A stretch of 64,000 bases of DNA from Rachycentron canadum. Lineage: Eukaryota > Chordata > Actinopteri > Carangiformes > Rachycentridae. This document shows, in pieces, positions 43,880 through 55,415 of this stretch. The translations under genes were made by a program, and so were the position numbers. How positions within the stretch are numbered: position 1 is the stretch's first letter; every line of letters begins with the position of its first letter. The stretch lies in the NCBI GenBank assembly GCA_038496675.1, contig CM076651.1, positions 24,470,094-24,534,093 on the forward strand, written 5' to 3'. The notes beneath the pieces are model-generated. The model saw nothing but the letters and a program-made list of their open reading frames with translations, was not told where the DNA came from and made no database searches.

Positions 43880-45102
43880 TTTATTGATGGGTTTTGAAAA
43901 TAGCTCTTTAAAGTAGTCTTTTTGAATATTTCTACGTTAACAAGGCACATGAAGGTACAGCCATTTCACATCTCTTCAAACTCTTCGATCCCTCCTTTGT
44001 AATGGTGCAATAAACGTCTATTTTCTTCCTTTTCAGGCATCTGAATCATGGCTTGGCATCACACAGGAGCCTCTACAGCTCAAACACTTGGTTAATTAAA
44101 TTAGTCAACAGTCAATTAATTGTTTACATCAATTTTCAAAAGACATAACATATCCTACTTTCTGAAAGCTTCTATGAAATGTGAGGAATTGTTGCCTTGT
44201 GAGTTTTAAACAGTTAGACAAGAATGAACTTTAAGGCTTTGGGAAGTTGTGTTGGGGATTTTTCAATTTTTACGCCAAACAATTATTTGATTGGTAAATA
44301 TTAAAGTACCCTGAAGATTTAATTATGACAACCACTGCAGCCCAATGGATCCTGTGTATTAAATTATACAGCAGATAAATCAGCCCATAAAGATCAGCAA
44401 CGTTGTCTGAAAAAGAGGCATCTGAGGAGCCACATAACGCATGTACTGTAAATCTGTCTTTCATCCAAGGATATATTTTTCAGAATTAGGCTCCACATCT
44501 AATGGAAATAAATTATGTCATCTGGTTACCACTGCTACCAATCTACATGTCTAGGTAATAAAAACACTTCTTGTCGATCTTTCCTCAATCGACCACACGA
44601 TAAAGTTTTAACACTGCCCTTCATCTTATTCTGCAGGGCCATGTGCCACTTCACAGAATGCCATTGATATATACCTATAAACACATACTATATGTATAGG
44701 TATATATACACCAAAGGGAGAGGATTTTCCCACAGTGACAAGTGTCTAGCAAAGAAAAATGACCCATTGCAGTTCAAGGTGTCAAAGGATCGTTTAAAGC
44801 TGTGACACTCTTCCTTCATACATCATACTTTGTTGACACTTGCCCATATTAGCTACATTTCTGGAGCAGCCCAAAGGCAAAAGCATCATAACTTACGTTC
44901 CATCAAAGTCCACGGTTAATATACAGCTGACAACGAGGCCCTGGCCTCGCCTGAAGACAGGATCAGTAGAGAGAGATGAAGACTGTTCCCTCCTTTTTGT
45001 GGCAGTGTGTAATACACAGTTTTTGGAAGTGCTAAGGCATTTATATGGCACTGCCATTCAAATGCTCCGATGGAAGAGATGTAAAGGACTGACATCCTAA
45101 AT
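43880..45102 (-). other. slc35c2: slc35c2 3' untranslated region (inferred, end uncertain)
   Basis: Minus-strand sequence following the stop codon. The first consensus AATAAA I found on this strand is at 43885-43880 (tttatt on plus), which would give a 3' UTR of about 1.2 kb. An earlier ATTAAA-type signal is possible. The block is AT-rich and contains a near-palindrome around 44672-44710 (TATATACCTATA with its inverse). No other gene is visible. Confidence 0.35.
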
Positions 45103-48100
45103 TCAGTGCAGAGTGATTTCTTGTTCCTCATCTTCATCGGCAGCTGAATCCTCTGCTTCGTCTCTGGTCTGCTGCAATAACGGCAACTCCAGCTCTGGGC
45201 TCTTACTGTTCAGCTGCCTTAAAGTTGGGATCTTATCTGAGGGACAATAAACCAAAACTGACATTGTCAACATTATCATCACTTGTTAAACTCACAGCAA
45301 CTTCTGCTGCTATGGGGTCAATCAAAACAATGACAAAGGACAGTGTTGGGTGACGTCAGCTTCTCCTGGTTTGGATTCACTCTGTCTCAGCAGCCTCACT
45401 TTAAAAACCAGTGATTCATCAGTGCTGTCGGGCCGACACAGGGAGTCTGGGAGCTGAGCTGTCTAACATTTATTCTTTTCTCTGATAACTTGAGATCCAG
45501 ACATCTGATGACTGAAATCATTCATCCAGTTAAAATATGAAAAACCTTTCTGAAAACCTGGATTAAAAGTCAATTCTGACAAACCAACTGTTACCATGAT
45601 AAAAATCACAGATTTGTTTTGTTTTTGTTTTGTTTTTAGACATTTCAATCTGGAAAAATTACATATTATAACTTCAAAATCCATGTCCTCTCAAAAATGT
45701 GTGATTATTGTTAGTTGACTTCGATGTTTGAACTTGACAGAGCAGAACACTGAAGACTGCTTTCATATTTTCCGACTGAGGAAGGAAAAGCTCTCTGAGC
45801 TCAATTAAATCTTTGTGTAAAGACGTGCATGTACGAGCATGATTCTGTGGCATCACAAAGACTGTGAATGTCAATCGTGGGTCAATATGCAACAAGTGTG
45901 ATGTTGAAACTTGAAGCCTGTTCAGTTAAATGTTAAACATCTCGTGTAAAATAGTTAAACTTCTTGAAAATGAGATTTTTCAGTGAAGAAGAAGAAACCA
46001 ATGTATTTCAATTTTTAAACAAGGTCATTTTTTGTAGAAACCCCACAAGACCATATAATGAATATTAACAGAAAAGCAAACTTACTTTTTGAATAATATG
46101 TCTTGAGTCCCACATGCAGTGAAATGCCACACAGACACACAACGCATCCCAGCCAATTGAGTGTGCTCAATTTGTCTTCCGTCACAGCTGCTGCCAAAAG
46201 CAGAGTGCACACCTCCTACGGCGACAACAAAAGAAAGGATGTGATTGGTAGGCCTGACAAGATGCCAACGCTGCCGCCTCATGAAGCTTTACAAAACTGA
46301 AGTGCTCATCACACAAGAGAAAACAACTCTGATTAAAGCTGACCCAGATAAATACTAACATGGTATTTTTTTTTTAATCCCGAGGCAAACAGGACACGAT
46401 GATGTCTGAACCAAGCTTCTTAGTTGTTATCATCTTAGATATTTTACTCAAAAACAAACATATTGCCACAGGAAAATCCTCTGGAGACCATGAATGTCAG
46501 TACAAAACTTTATCCTGTGTTTTATTTGAAGCGTTGATATCCATTAGAATATATATTTGTGGTTTTAAGAACCAAAAAGTATCTCACTTGTAGTTGGTCT
46601 GTCATATTTATTTAAATATTGTTTTGAGGAATATCAATAAAATCTGTTTGTTTTTTCTTTTTGAATATATCTGTGTCCATTTCGTTTGAGCCAGAGCTAG
46701 TTTTGTCTTTACCAGCCAATTCTCTACTGAACTTGAGAGGCTCACACCACAAGGCTCTGTCAAGAAGCTGAGCGTGAGGGTAGCATCCACTTCATGTGAG
46801 AGGCCAGTGAGATGACAGCACTGAACCCATCATATTGTAGATACCTTATTAAATATGGGGAAATACATTTTTAAGATCCAAAGCTCCTGGCTCAGCATCT
46901 GACTGTGGTAATATCAACATAGCATTTATTTAAAGGTTGAAGCCTTCAATTTGCTTTCACAAATAATAATTTAAAAGGTCCTAAGTCTTGATATCCATAA
47001 GAAGATAATTTTGTGGTTTAAACAGGTCAGTCAGCCAGACAGAAAACAGGCTCTTCTGATTGTCTGACTCTCTGCTTTGTCGTGATCTCACAAAGTTCCA
47101 TAAAGTCCGGACGCTGGTTTTAAGGCTCAGTTTCTGAATACAGGCTGTGAGCATTTCTCTGTGAGACATTTGAGACTTCATCACTGTATTAATATAGAAT
47201 CTACACTGGCTTTATAGTCAAAGAGCACATGGATGTCTACCTTTTGACCCACAAATGAGCATCAATAGCAACTTATTAAACTCAAAAAGTACCTTGAAAA
47301 TCCCTGATATGGATAGAGTGAGGCTGGAGGTTCGGGAGACTAACAGGAACTCTGAGAAGCCTAAACCAAAGGCCAGTGAGCCACCCACACTCAGTGTGAA
47401 GAGTGAATAAAGGAGAGGTGAAAGCTCCGTGACCCGGAACAACTTTTCTGAGGTACTGAGGCTCAGCCCTGCAGAGAGACAAAGAGGACAGAACCAGGAC
47501 AGACATGAGTAATGAAGCATTCACTTAAAAGACACCAATCAAATCTAAGCTTGGTCACAAAGAAACATGAACCTGTGTACTCATATTTCATCCAAAAAAA
47601 AAAAAAAAAAAAAAGTGTCTGAGCTCGATGGAGTCATGTTTAAAAACAACTAAAAATATATAAACTGGACTATAGAGTTAATTTGAATTCATCTTAATTC
47701 TTTACTGTAAGAGTGAGGAACATGATCAAGAATATATACATCTCACCTTCATTAAAGAGGAAGAGGGGAAAGAGGCCAAGGAACATGAGAGGTTGTAGGT
47801 GGTACATGGCGTCTATTGGGTTCTGAAGACCTGCAGGAAAAGAAAGTTGGAAGGAGGAGGAAAATAGGCTCATAAACTTGTATGAGTTTAAAATTTTTAA
47901 AGTCATCCTTGTAGTTAAAAATCACACTGTAATTACATCAGATGTACTGAAAAGTCCTGTCACATGTTACATTGTAATTCCTGTCTTGATTATTCTCTTA
48001 GCTGCATTTTGAAATTTGTATGTTGCATTGCTTCTTTTATGGGTATCACAGGAAGCCTCTTATTTATCGGTTCATCCAAAGTGAAAAGGTTGTGAAGCAA

Positions 48101-51100
48101 ATCATGAAAGGGTGGGTTGTCACTGCTGTGAGATAGTCATGTTTGAATTTGGGAGTATATGTAGCTAAAATGCCCTTAAGCAAAGCAACTGTAACAGGCC
48201 TGCTTGACAAATTTTCAATTCAACAGCAGCTCGACACTGACCCAGCTCTGCTTTCTGCATGAGGACCTGAGTGAGGGTCCAACGGATCCCCCCTATGAAG
48301 GATGCCATCAGCGCCATGATGAATCCTTCCAGGTTGAACTGTTGCGCCTGAAATGTGACCATGAACATGCCACTGGAAATCAGAAGGACCACCAGGATCA
48401 AAAATGGGTTCTGGTTGAAAGACAGAAGAAAGACATGGTGAGAAACAAACAGAAAAAAGAAAGAAAATAAACAAGAGACAAGATAAAGAAGAAGTTTGAA
48501 GTTCGAATTCACAAAAAAAAACAAGTCAAAACGGAGGACGTTGATTGATTGACAAATGTTATAAAAGAAGGAACATTTTTAAAATAGAGACGAAATACTA
48601 TGATTCCACATCAGTCGCTTGTGTGCATGTTTGATGGTGGGCTTTTCACTGTCATAATACTCTGGCAGCCATGTTGGATTTCCTTAAGTCTCTTCTGTTG
48701 ACTGGGAACTGACTTAACCTATGATAACTTGATCAGTTTAGCTTTTAATAGCTTTCGCCGTCCATAGTTTTTCTGCCTGCTAGTATAACCTAGTATTAGC
48801 CAACTTGTCTACAGCCAGGCCTTCAACATTGTGAGGCTGCAGTGCTTGCTTTGAGCTAAATGCTAATCAGCAAGTATAATGTTTACCTTGTTCAGCATTT
48901 TAGTTTAGTGTGTGTACAAGCTAATATTTAAAAGTTGGCACTAGCACAAAGTATACCTGAAGATGATAGGAACGCCATTTGTTTTGCAGGTATTTAGTCA
49001 CAGTCTAAACCATTTAGCCTTTACAGAGTTGTGTGAGTGCTGGAGCCAATCCTAGATGACACTGGATGAGGGTGGGGTTTACCCTGGACTGGTCTCCAGT
49101 GTATCACAGGACTGACACATTGAGGCAAACAACCATTCACGCTCACATACACACCTATGTGTAAGAGTCACCAGTTAACCTAATGTGCATGTCTTTGGAC
49201 TGAGGGAAGAAGCTGGAGAACCTGAATTGAACCCACATGACCCAGGACCTTCTCACAGTGCGGTGACAGTGCTAATCACTGCACCACCGTGCCGCCCAAT
49301 CACAGACCAAACTATTGAAAGAAGTTTAGACCTGATGATGGCACTGCTTCAAAAAAGGTATAACCAAAGTGAAGCAAACAGGGCATGATGATATCTGATC
49401 CAAATTCCTTAATTGTTCAGATATTTCACTGAAAAACAAAAATATCAATGTCATGGTAGAGGAAAAGTCAGGAAATCACCAAATAAAATAAATAAAGATA
49501 AAAGATAAAACTTTGATGCCATGGTAGAGTGCCTAAAAATGGGTGAACATTTCTCTGTGGACTGACCACTTTGATATTATTACATTAATATAAAAGCTAG
49601 ACCTGATTTATAATCAAATATCACATGGATGTGTACCTTTATACAGTATGGGACCTTTCCTGTACACCTTGGTAAATCACTTAAACACAGTGAGTGTACA
49701 GAAAGAATGAACACATCATTATATCAGCTATGATGGTTCTTGAAAAGAATCTCACTGTCTCTACATTCTCACCTTCACATCCAACATAATAATTGGTTTT
49801 ACACATTCTTCTTTTGTTTTTAAGGTAGCAATTATTTGAGAACAGCTACTCTTCAATCAAGAAATATGCTGGTCGCTAAGGGATGTGTGACAAAACATAC
49901 ACATAGTGTGTGTGTGTGTGTGTGTGTATAAAAAAATCTTTTGTAATATATCTGTGTACTCTTCCTGCTGTCAACACTAACCTGACATACCAGATGGTTT
50001 ATTACACAGAACTAGCTAGGAAGGCTTGTAGGTTGTAGGTGCTTTAAAAAAAAATATTGGCAGGTGACTGAAGGACCCATCTGTCTCTCGTACGATGAAG
50101 TAAGAGAGTGCAGAAGAGGAAAGACAAGACAACAACAAACCAGTCTTTGAAAGATTGTTAAAATCTCTGTAGACAGTTCTTTCTGTCCTTATAAGGGAAA
50201 TGTGTGCTTCTCTGAAGCTCCCCGTAGTTCCTCCCTCACGTGACACTGATTGGTCTGAACCACAGGCAAATAGCCTGGAGCCTGTCAAAATGGATTCTCA
50301 ATTTTCAGAAATTTAGCTGCCTCACAAAGTTGAGTCAACACATACAAAGGTTTGAGGTGGAAAAAATTGTCACTTACCGGCTCCTCAAGTTTAAACACCA
50401 AGGAGAAAAAGAGGATAAAGACAACAGCTGATGACTTGGTCATGGTGTACCTTCAATGAGACAAAATAAGAGTCACTGTGAAATGGAACAATCCAATTAC
50501 ACTAGTAAGTTGAAGTCAGTTTCTACCTAAAAAGAATAAGCCACACACTTACAAGCTGATGGTGATGAAGAGGAAACTCCAATTGGAAAGGCCAATATCC
50601 AGAGCTGTGGCCAAGGCTGGGGGAGAAACAAAGAATTTAGAAGACAAACAGTTTACAAAAGTATGCGTCTGTTAAACTATTTTCTAACCATCAATTATGA
50701 ATAACATAGGATATCAAAGGTGAAGAGAGATTCTTTGTAGCCGTTAATAATGAGCTAAACAATATTGAAAATAGTGCGTTATTTGCAGTATTGTCTGTTG
50801 TATGTGTATGCTTTTAATGGTGTGTTGTTGTGCAGGCTGTGTGCATTTATATTGTACTTTCTTTGGGAGAAGCCAAAGACAAATTTCCACCAAGTCAATA
50901 ATTGAATCAATTTTCATGCATAGATAGTATACTAGCTTCTGTCTGTTCCTGATTTAAGACAGATCAGAAAATGGGTGTTACAGTTAAAACATGAGCTTTA
51001 TGAAACAAATCTGCTTATTTACGATGGTTAATTGCTGTATTGTTGTATTGTAAAATATTCAACTCATCCTTTTGTTGTGATGTCATGTTTCTATCAGTGT

Positions 51101-51743
51101 GGACTTTAGCCAAAGTGCTGTCACTGCAAAGCTCAGTCACTCAGTGAGCATGATAAGAGCAGACAGTGAGTCCTTTTTTTCGAGTTCTGGTCTGTGAACT
51201 CTCTGTGCTGCCTGGCAGATAGTTAGGTGAAACACTTAGGGCTCCAGTAGGGTCTCACCAGTGGGAGCCACCTTAAGGAGGTAATCTCTCCAGCTCAGAA
51301 TAATGCGGGGTTTCCCTGTCCGCCACTGCATGGCCCGACGCGTTAGAGCCGACAGGCAGAAGATGATGGTAAGGTGAACTAACGTCATGAAAAGAGGATA
51401 GTGGAATCCCTGAGGGACAGAGAGAAACAGACAAGGTCATCTCACACAGTTGTGGTGGTCTGAATCCTGAGACATTGAGAGACAACCTACTACAACACCC
51501 CCACACCCCTCAGAGAGAAACGCCATCTGGTTTAACCTACCAGACTGCAAGAATGTTGTTTTCACCAATATTCTTGAATAAAAGAGGGGAGGCAGTGTTA
51601 TTAACAGGAAGCCAGTGACCGTCTTCACTTACCCTCATCAGCCATTTGTTGTAGAAGGTGATGCCTATAGAGAAGACATAGTAGAGCAGAACTAATCCGA
51701 CAGTGCGGAGCCCCCGACAGAGGAACTGGACAGGGCACGCCAT
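45103..51743 (-). CDS. slc35c2: Solute carrier family 35 member C2 (nucleotide-sugar transporter-like), complete, 9 coding exons
   Basis: A multi-pass membrane protein of the drug/metabolite transporter superfamily, linked in mammals to the Golgi/ERGIC and to Notch fucosylation. Exons: 51743-51633, 51409-51259, 50616-50553, 50450-50378, 48410-48242, 47830-47747, 47468-47293, 46215-46086, 45236-45103; total 1092 nt, 363 residues, all phases compatible. Key segments in order: VGLVLLYYVFSIGITFYNKWL (helix 1, 37-residue first exon from MACPVQFL), FHYPLFMTLVHL, ALATALDIGLSNWSFLFITI, YTMTKSSAVVFILFFSLVFK, GGIRWTLTQVLMQKAELG, LQNPIDAMYHLQPLMFLGLF, FGLGFSEFLLVSRTSSLTLS, SGIFKEVCTLLLAA, LNWLGCVVCLCGISLHVGLK, and an acidic tail ending DEDEEQEITLH. 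Length and order match human SLC35C2 (about 365 residues) as I remember it. The exon with the ATG begins after an acceptor at 51782, leaving about 40 nt of leader. Confidence 0.97.
46385..47240 (-). repeat. Dispersed repeat family F, copy 1 (inside slc35c2)
   Basis: Lies in the slc35c2 intron between exons 7 and 8. Its segment 46739-46804 is, by eye, an exact 66-bp reverse complement of 54631-54696, and the similarity extends in order over roughly 46590-47240. The part 46385-46500 also matches 49.37-49.46 kb. No intact coding frame. Confidence 0.85.
49028..49300 (-). repeat. Dispersed repeat family B, copy 3, reversed
   Basis: Ends with 'gcaccaccgtgccgccc' (reverse of the 'cggtggtgcagtgg' head) and has the reversed 'cctcatccagtgtcatc', 'aatgtgcatgtctttgg' phrases. 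In slc35c2 intron 4. Confidence 0.8.
49370..49660 (-). repeat. Dispersed repeat family F, copy 2, internally deleted
   Basis: 49375-49450 matches 46385-46470 (gaagcaaacagggcatgatg against gaggcaaacaggacacgatg) and 49588-49640 matches the other end near 47190-47245 ('cacatggatgtgtacctt'). The 600-bp core between is missing or reduced. Confidence 0.7.
49907..49928. repeat. GT microsatellite, slc35c2 intron
   Basis: About 11 GT units. Confidence 0.9.
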
Positions 51744-52146
51744 ACAGGGCAGCTGGGATCAGCTGTCCAGGTCAGACAGCTACTGTAGACAGGCCATCAT
51801 CTCCAGACTAACTCTGCACCCCTGCCTGTCTGCCATGGCTGAGTGCTTTGGGAGGGAGAGCCCCCATGTGGAAGAGGGAAGGGGGCAGAGGGAGGTTAGA
51901 CTTAGGTTACCTCAGTGTACAGTCAGGAGGCACACAGTAAGTAAGCCTGATGCACTGTTAGCATACAGCTAACAACATAACTTTTAGCTCAAGTTTGACA
52001 ACTAGCATCAGCTAACAGGCAAAACCACGTCAGCTAGCCTTTACGCTACTATTGTCGTTATGTTAAAATTCAATCAAACACCAAATTTAACAGAGGTGAG
52101 TTGGTTCCCAGACACCCTCGACTATTAACCAAACGGTAGCACTCAC

Positions 52147-52830
52147 CGGATCGTTGTTAAACAGGACCATTTGTTTTCTGCGCCAACCACCGTTTTATTT
52201 AGTTGATTCTAGCCTGCTAATGTAGGAGGTTGTCGTGTAGTGGCTATTAGCTAATTGGCTAACTCAAAACAAATAGCGGAACATTTTCAATGCAGACCGT
52301 GAACTGTGTTGAGCTCTCGCTACCATCACTCGCTGTCTGCAACCGGCGACGGGTTTAACGGCGCGTCCGCCCATTACGTGTCATTTTCGTGTGCCGACAC
52401 CCGCGTACTGAACTCCATTGACGAATCCGCCCATTTATTTTTTTGCGGTGTTGATTTTTTACCTACTAGTCACCTGCAACCAGACTTAAGGCCTTCCCAG
52501 AATTGCTATGAATCGCTCTTTAAATCGGCTTCCACGTATCCCACCAGAAATAAATGCTTTTTGGCAAATGTTTGACCTTTCTGCATTAGTTAACACTGCT
52601 CGCTACGACCACCGTGGAGTGATGCATTGAATTAACACACACAAACCACGACAGCATCTAAATACATATAGCTAATTAAAAAAAAAAAACTGCCATCTGT
52701 TTGAATGAAGTTTGGCCATATTTTTGTCACGAAACATTGAAGCATGTCAACGCTAACAAAACAACAGTGAAAATCGATATTAGACGAAGAAACCTACCGT
52801 GAGTCATGTTGAGTGCCAGCTGATGAATGT
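52147..52830 (-). promoter_or_regulatory. slc35c2 5' leader region with two alternative non-coding exon donors
   Basis: The ATG exon of slc35c2 starts with an acceptor (51782), so leader exons lie upstream. On the minus strand two good donors are visible: GATCCG|GTGAGTGC, with its exon ending at 52147, and ACTCACG|GTAGGTTT, with its exon ending at 52798. The block 52320-52430 is CpG-rich. The 52798 exon starts roughly 100-200 bp from the taf13 leader on the other strand. Whether both exons are alternative firsts or are spliced together cannot be told from sequence. Confidence 0.45.
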
Positions 52831-52859
52831 GTGCAAACTTTTTAGCATATTGTAACATT

Positions 52860-53022
52860 ACGTGGATCATTAACCGGGGCAGCAGCGTTTGGAGGAAGCA
52901 ACCACAGGAGGCGGTGTTTTTAGGAGGCGACTGTTTCTGCCTGTTTCTCTTCCTCCGTCAAAAGGTCAGAGCCGGAAGTCAACAGAGACCCCGGACTGTC
53001 GTTGTCCCGGCTGAACCAAGAG
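52860..53022 (+). promoter_or_regulatory. taf13 leader and shared head-to-head promoter with ETS-type site
   Basis: An ETS-family consensus CCGGAAGT lies at 52972-52979 and no TATA box is seen, the usual look of a housekeeping promoter. A donor CAAGAG|GTAACG ends a non-coding exon at 53022. It is followed by a 100-bp intron (53023-53122) with a pyrimidine-rich acceptor TTGTTTTTTAG, which opens the exon just 4 nt before the taf13 ATG. The slc35c2 leader exon at about 52800 is on the opposite strand, so the roughly 100-200 bp between them probably drives both genes. Confidence 0.5.
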
Positions 53023-53126
53023 GTAACGGCTTTTTTGTTCTTAATTATGCTTTGTGTGTTCACTGCATATCGTAAAAAGGTTAATATAATGTTAATGCGC
53101 GTGCTCGTCCGTTGTTTTTTAGCAAA

Positions 53127-53501
53127 ATGGCGGATGAGGAGGACGAGACCGGCTTCGACGAGGAGCTGGATGACGGCTCCAGCGGGGTCGACGTCGGCCA
53201 CGGGAAGAGGAAGAGGCTCTTCTCCAAGGAGCTCCGGTGTATGATGTACGGCTTCGGGGACGACCAGAACCCGTACACGGAGTCCGTGGATATTCTGGAG
53301 GACTTGGTGATCGAGTTTATCACGGAAATGACCCACAAGGCCATGTCTATCGGACGGCAGGGCCGCGTCCAGGTGGAGGACATCGTCTTTCTGATCCGCA
53401 AGGACCCCCGGAAGTTCGCCAGAGTCAAGGACCTGCTGACCATGAACGAGGAGCTGAAAAGAGCCCGCAAAGCTTTCGACGAAGCTAATTATGGCTCATA
53501 A
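53127..53501 (+). CDS. taf13: TAF13, TFIID subunit with histone fold, coding sequence intronless
   Basis: TAF13 (TAFII18) pairs with TAF11 through a histone fold within TFIID, the general transcription factor that recognises core promoters. The ORF encodes 124 residues, the same length as the human protein as I remember it. It has an acidic N-terminus (MADEEDETGFDEELDDG), then KRKRLFSKELRCMMYGFGD, the histone-fold helices (DILEDLVIEFITEMTHKAM, VEDIVFLIRKDPRKFARV) and the end ARKAFDEANYGS; from the KRKR motif on it looks essentially identical to the vertebrate consensus. The start is the ATG at 53127 in an AAAATGG context; an in-frame TTG at 53112 lies in the intron/acceptor and is not a start. 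The whole coding sequence is in one exon, unlike the multi-exon mammalian gene, while a 100-bp intron sits in the leader. Confidence 0.96.
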   Translation: MADEEDETGFDEELDDGSSGVDVGHGKRKRLFSKELRCMMYGFGDDQNPYTESVDILEDLVIEFITEMTHKAMSIGRQGRVQVEDIVFLIRKDPRKFARVKDLLTMNEELKRARKAFDEANYGS

Positions 53502-53720
53502 ACTCATCAGTTTGCTTTTCATTTTCTTTAATTAACTCTCCACTTCCCTGATCTTTATTCCCTGTCAGACTTCACTTTACTTTCCAGACTTTTTTTTTTT
53601 TTTTTTTTTGAACGTGTCAAGTGATTTGCATTGTTTTACAGCTGGTATGACAACAATGAGCCAAGTCAAAGTGTTGTCGTGCTGCCTGGGTCACTATGAA
53701 TAAAGGAACTTGCACATTGT
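53502..53720 (+). terminator. taf13: taf13 3' untranslated region and poly(A) signal
   Basis: About 200 nt after the taf13 stop, a consensus AATAAA lies at 53699-53704. A long poly-T run (53590-53610) sits inside this 3' UTR. No A-tail or flanking target-site duplication was recognised downstream. Confidence 0.6.
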
Positions 53721-54299
53721 TTTCCTACATACAGCCATGACTGTTAATTTGAGCACCAGAATACCCAGGAGAGGCTTTTCTTTAGGTCTGGACATGACAT
53801 GATGTCTGTGGCTCAACATCACATGCACAAATCAACTGAAATGGCAAAATGCCAGTATCGCACTCCAGCATCACTCTTCGTGCTTTAACAGCAGCCAACA
53901 TTACAGTTGCATCATCAAACCCTATCTGAATGCTTCACTGTGTGCAGTGAAACGTGTGTGCATCATCTCAGCTTGGTGCAGGGACGTAATGCTGCAAAGT
54001 CATTTATCAGAACATTAGTCACCAGCTATTTTGTTGAGTAATTGCTTTGAATCATTTTGTTAAGAAACTGCAGCAATAATCTCCAGTCCCAGCTGCTTCA
54101 TTGTGAATATTTCTGCAGGTTTCCTTAATCCTCAGCGACTGTGAAATGAATATCTGTGGCTTTTAAAGAGTTTGTTGGACACAGTGTCAATTTTGACTCT
54201 CGGAAGCTGTGGTGGACATTGCATTTTTACTCTTTTCTGACATTTTAAAAGTATTTCTTAATGTGTCAAGAAAATAACTGTTAGTTATAGCACAAATGA
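53721..54299. other. Intergenic stretch between taf13 and repeat copy 3
   Basis: No exon, RNA gene or repeat recognised. Confidence 0.4.
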
Positions 54300-54940
54300 C
54301 ATTTAATGGTCCACACAGTCTAAAAGTAGCCCTTTATGTAGTCTTCGTTTACAAAGCAGGTCTAAGTTCTATACGAATACTGTGAAAGTATCAAAGGTTT
54401 CAGTCCACAGAGAAATGCTCACAGCCTGTATTCAGAAACTGAGCCTTGAAACCAGCCATCAGGACTTCTGGAACTTTGGTACATCATTTTTCAAACAGAA
54501 ATACCATTTCCCACTGACTGAAAGCTTCTATTCAATTTGCAATGATGCAAACTCAATGTTGTCTGTGCTGAGAGTTTCAACCTTTAACTAAACGCTATGT
54601 TGAAATTACCAGTCAGATGCTGAGCCAGGAGCCTCTCACATGAAGTGGATGCTACCCTCACGCTCAGCTTCTTGACAGAGCCTTGTGGTGTGAGCCCTCT
54701 GAACTCTCAAGTGGGCACCACCTTTCCCAGATGTTATCTAATCCTACAGCAGTTTTTCACATACTTGAAGGTTCAGTAGTAGTAATTGGCTGATAAAGAC
54801 AAAACTAGCTCTGGTTCAAACGAAATGGACAAAAAGAAGAAACAAACAGATTTTATTGATATTCCTCAAAACAAAATTTTTTACACAGACCATAAATATG
54901 ACAGACCAACTACAAGTGAGCATGTGTTAGTTCATTTATT
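54300..54940 (+). repeat. Dispersed repeat family F, copy 3, inverted relative to copy 1
   Basis: Between the taf13 and tnnc2 3' ends. Shares 'cagagaaatgctcacagcct', 'gtattcagaaactgagcc', the 66-bp identical block 54631-54696 and 'acaaaactagctctgg' with the reverse complement of copy 1. At 54307-54330 it contains 'ggtccacacagtctaaaagt', a single copy of the sequence that is tandemly repeated in the 30-bp minisatellites. Confidence 0.85.
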
Positions 54941-55415
54941 CTGTTCAAGCAAATTACTTCTTTGTACAGTGAAGTGGTTGGATGAATTGGTCTAAGCAGC
55001 AGGTAACAGGCTGCCCATCTATCTAGACTACATCTAGATCAGAGCATTACCAACAGAGGGGGTCGCGGATGACATGTTATGCCATGTATATACTGCAGAA
55101 GGTGAGTGCAGTGGGTTTCCCCAATTGCAGCCATGCCATCCTGTTACGGTGGTACAGTGGCAGTGCATCATCCGTAGGCCATCTGCGTTCACAGATGAGC
55201 TGTGGGGGGAGGAAGAGGGTGTAGCCCAGCCAGCGACCCCCGTCAGGTGCCCTAGCTTTCTGTTCAGGATGTCTATGAGGATGGAGAAGAGAGGCAGTGA
55301 ACCAGGAAGACAGGAGGGAGGAGGAGGAGTGTGTGGGGGGGCAGTTTGAGTGGGTCAGTGGGGAGTCAGATGTGTTCAGAGTGGGGAGGAGGAATGTCCA
55401 TGAGTCTTTCTGGTT
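54935..55415 (-). other. tnnc2: tnnc2 3' untranslated region (inferred)
   Basis: Minus-strand sequence after the tnnc2 stop. The nearest clear AATAAA on this strand is at 54940-54935, about 480 nt downstream, at the edge of the dispersed repeat copy at 54.3-54.94 kb. The stretch 55195-55380 is purine-rich with GGAGG repeats on plus. The end is an inference. Confidence 0.4.

Noticed and set aside
53112..53126. Upstream TTG start for taf13 adding MFFSK
   Set aside because: These bases are the pyrimidine-rich end of the leader intron (TTGTTTTTTAG); the ATG at 53127 gives the family's normal N-terminus and length.
53590..53610. Poly-T run after taf13 as a retrocopy tail
   Set aside because: A retrocopy of this orientation would carry poly-A on the plus strand; here it is poly-T and lies upstream of the AATAAA.
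54382..54591. Shared peptide REMLTACIQKLSLxTS at 47.0-47.18 and 54.38-54.59 kb as a conserved protein
   Set aside because: The likeness comes from the family F repeat; frames are short, end in different places and have no start context in common.
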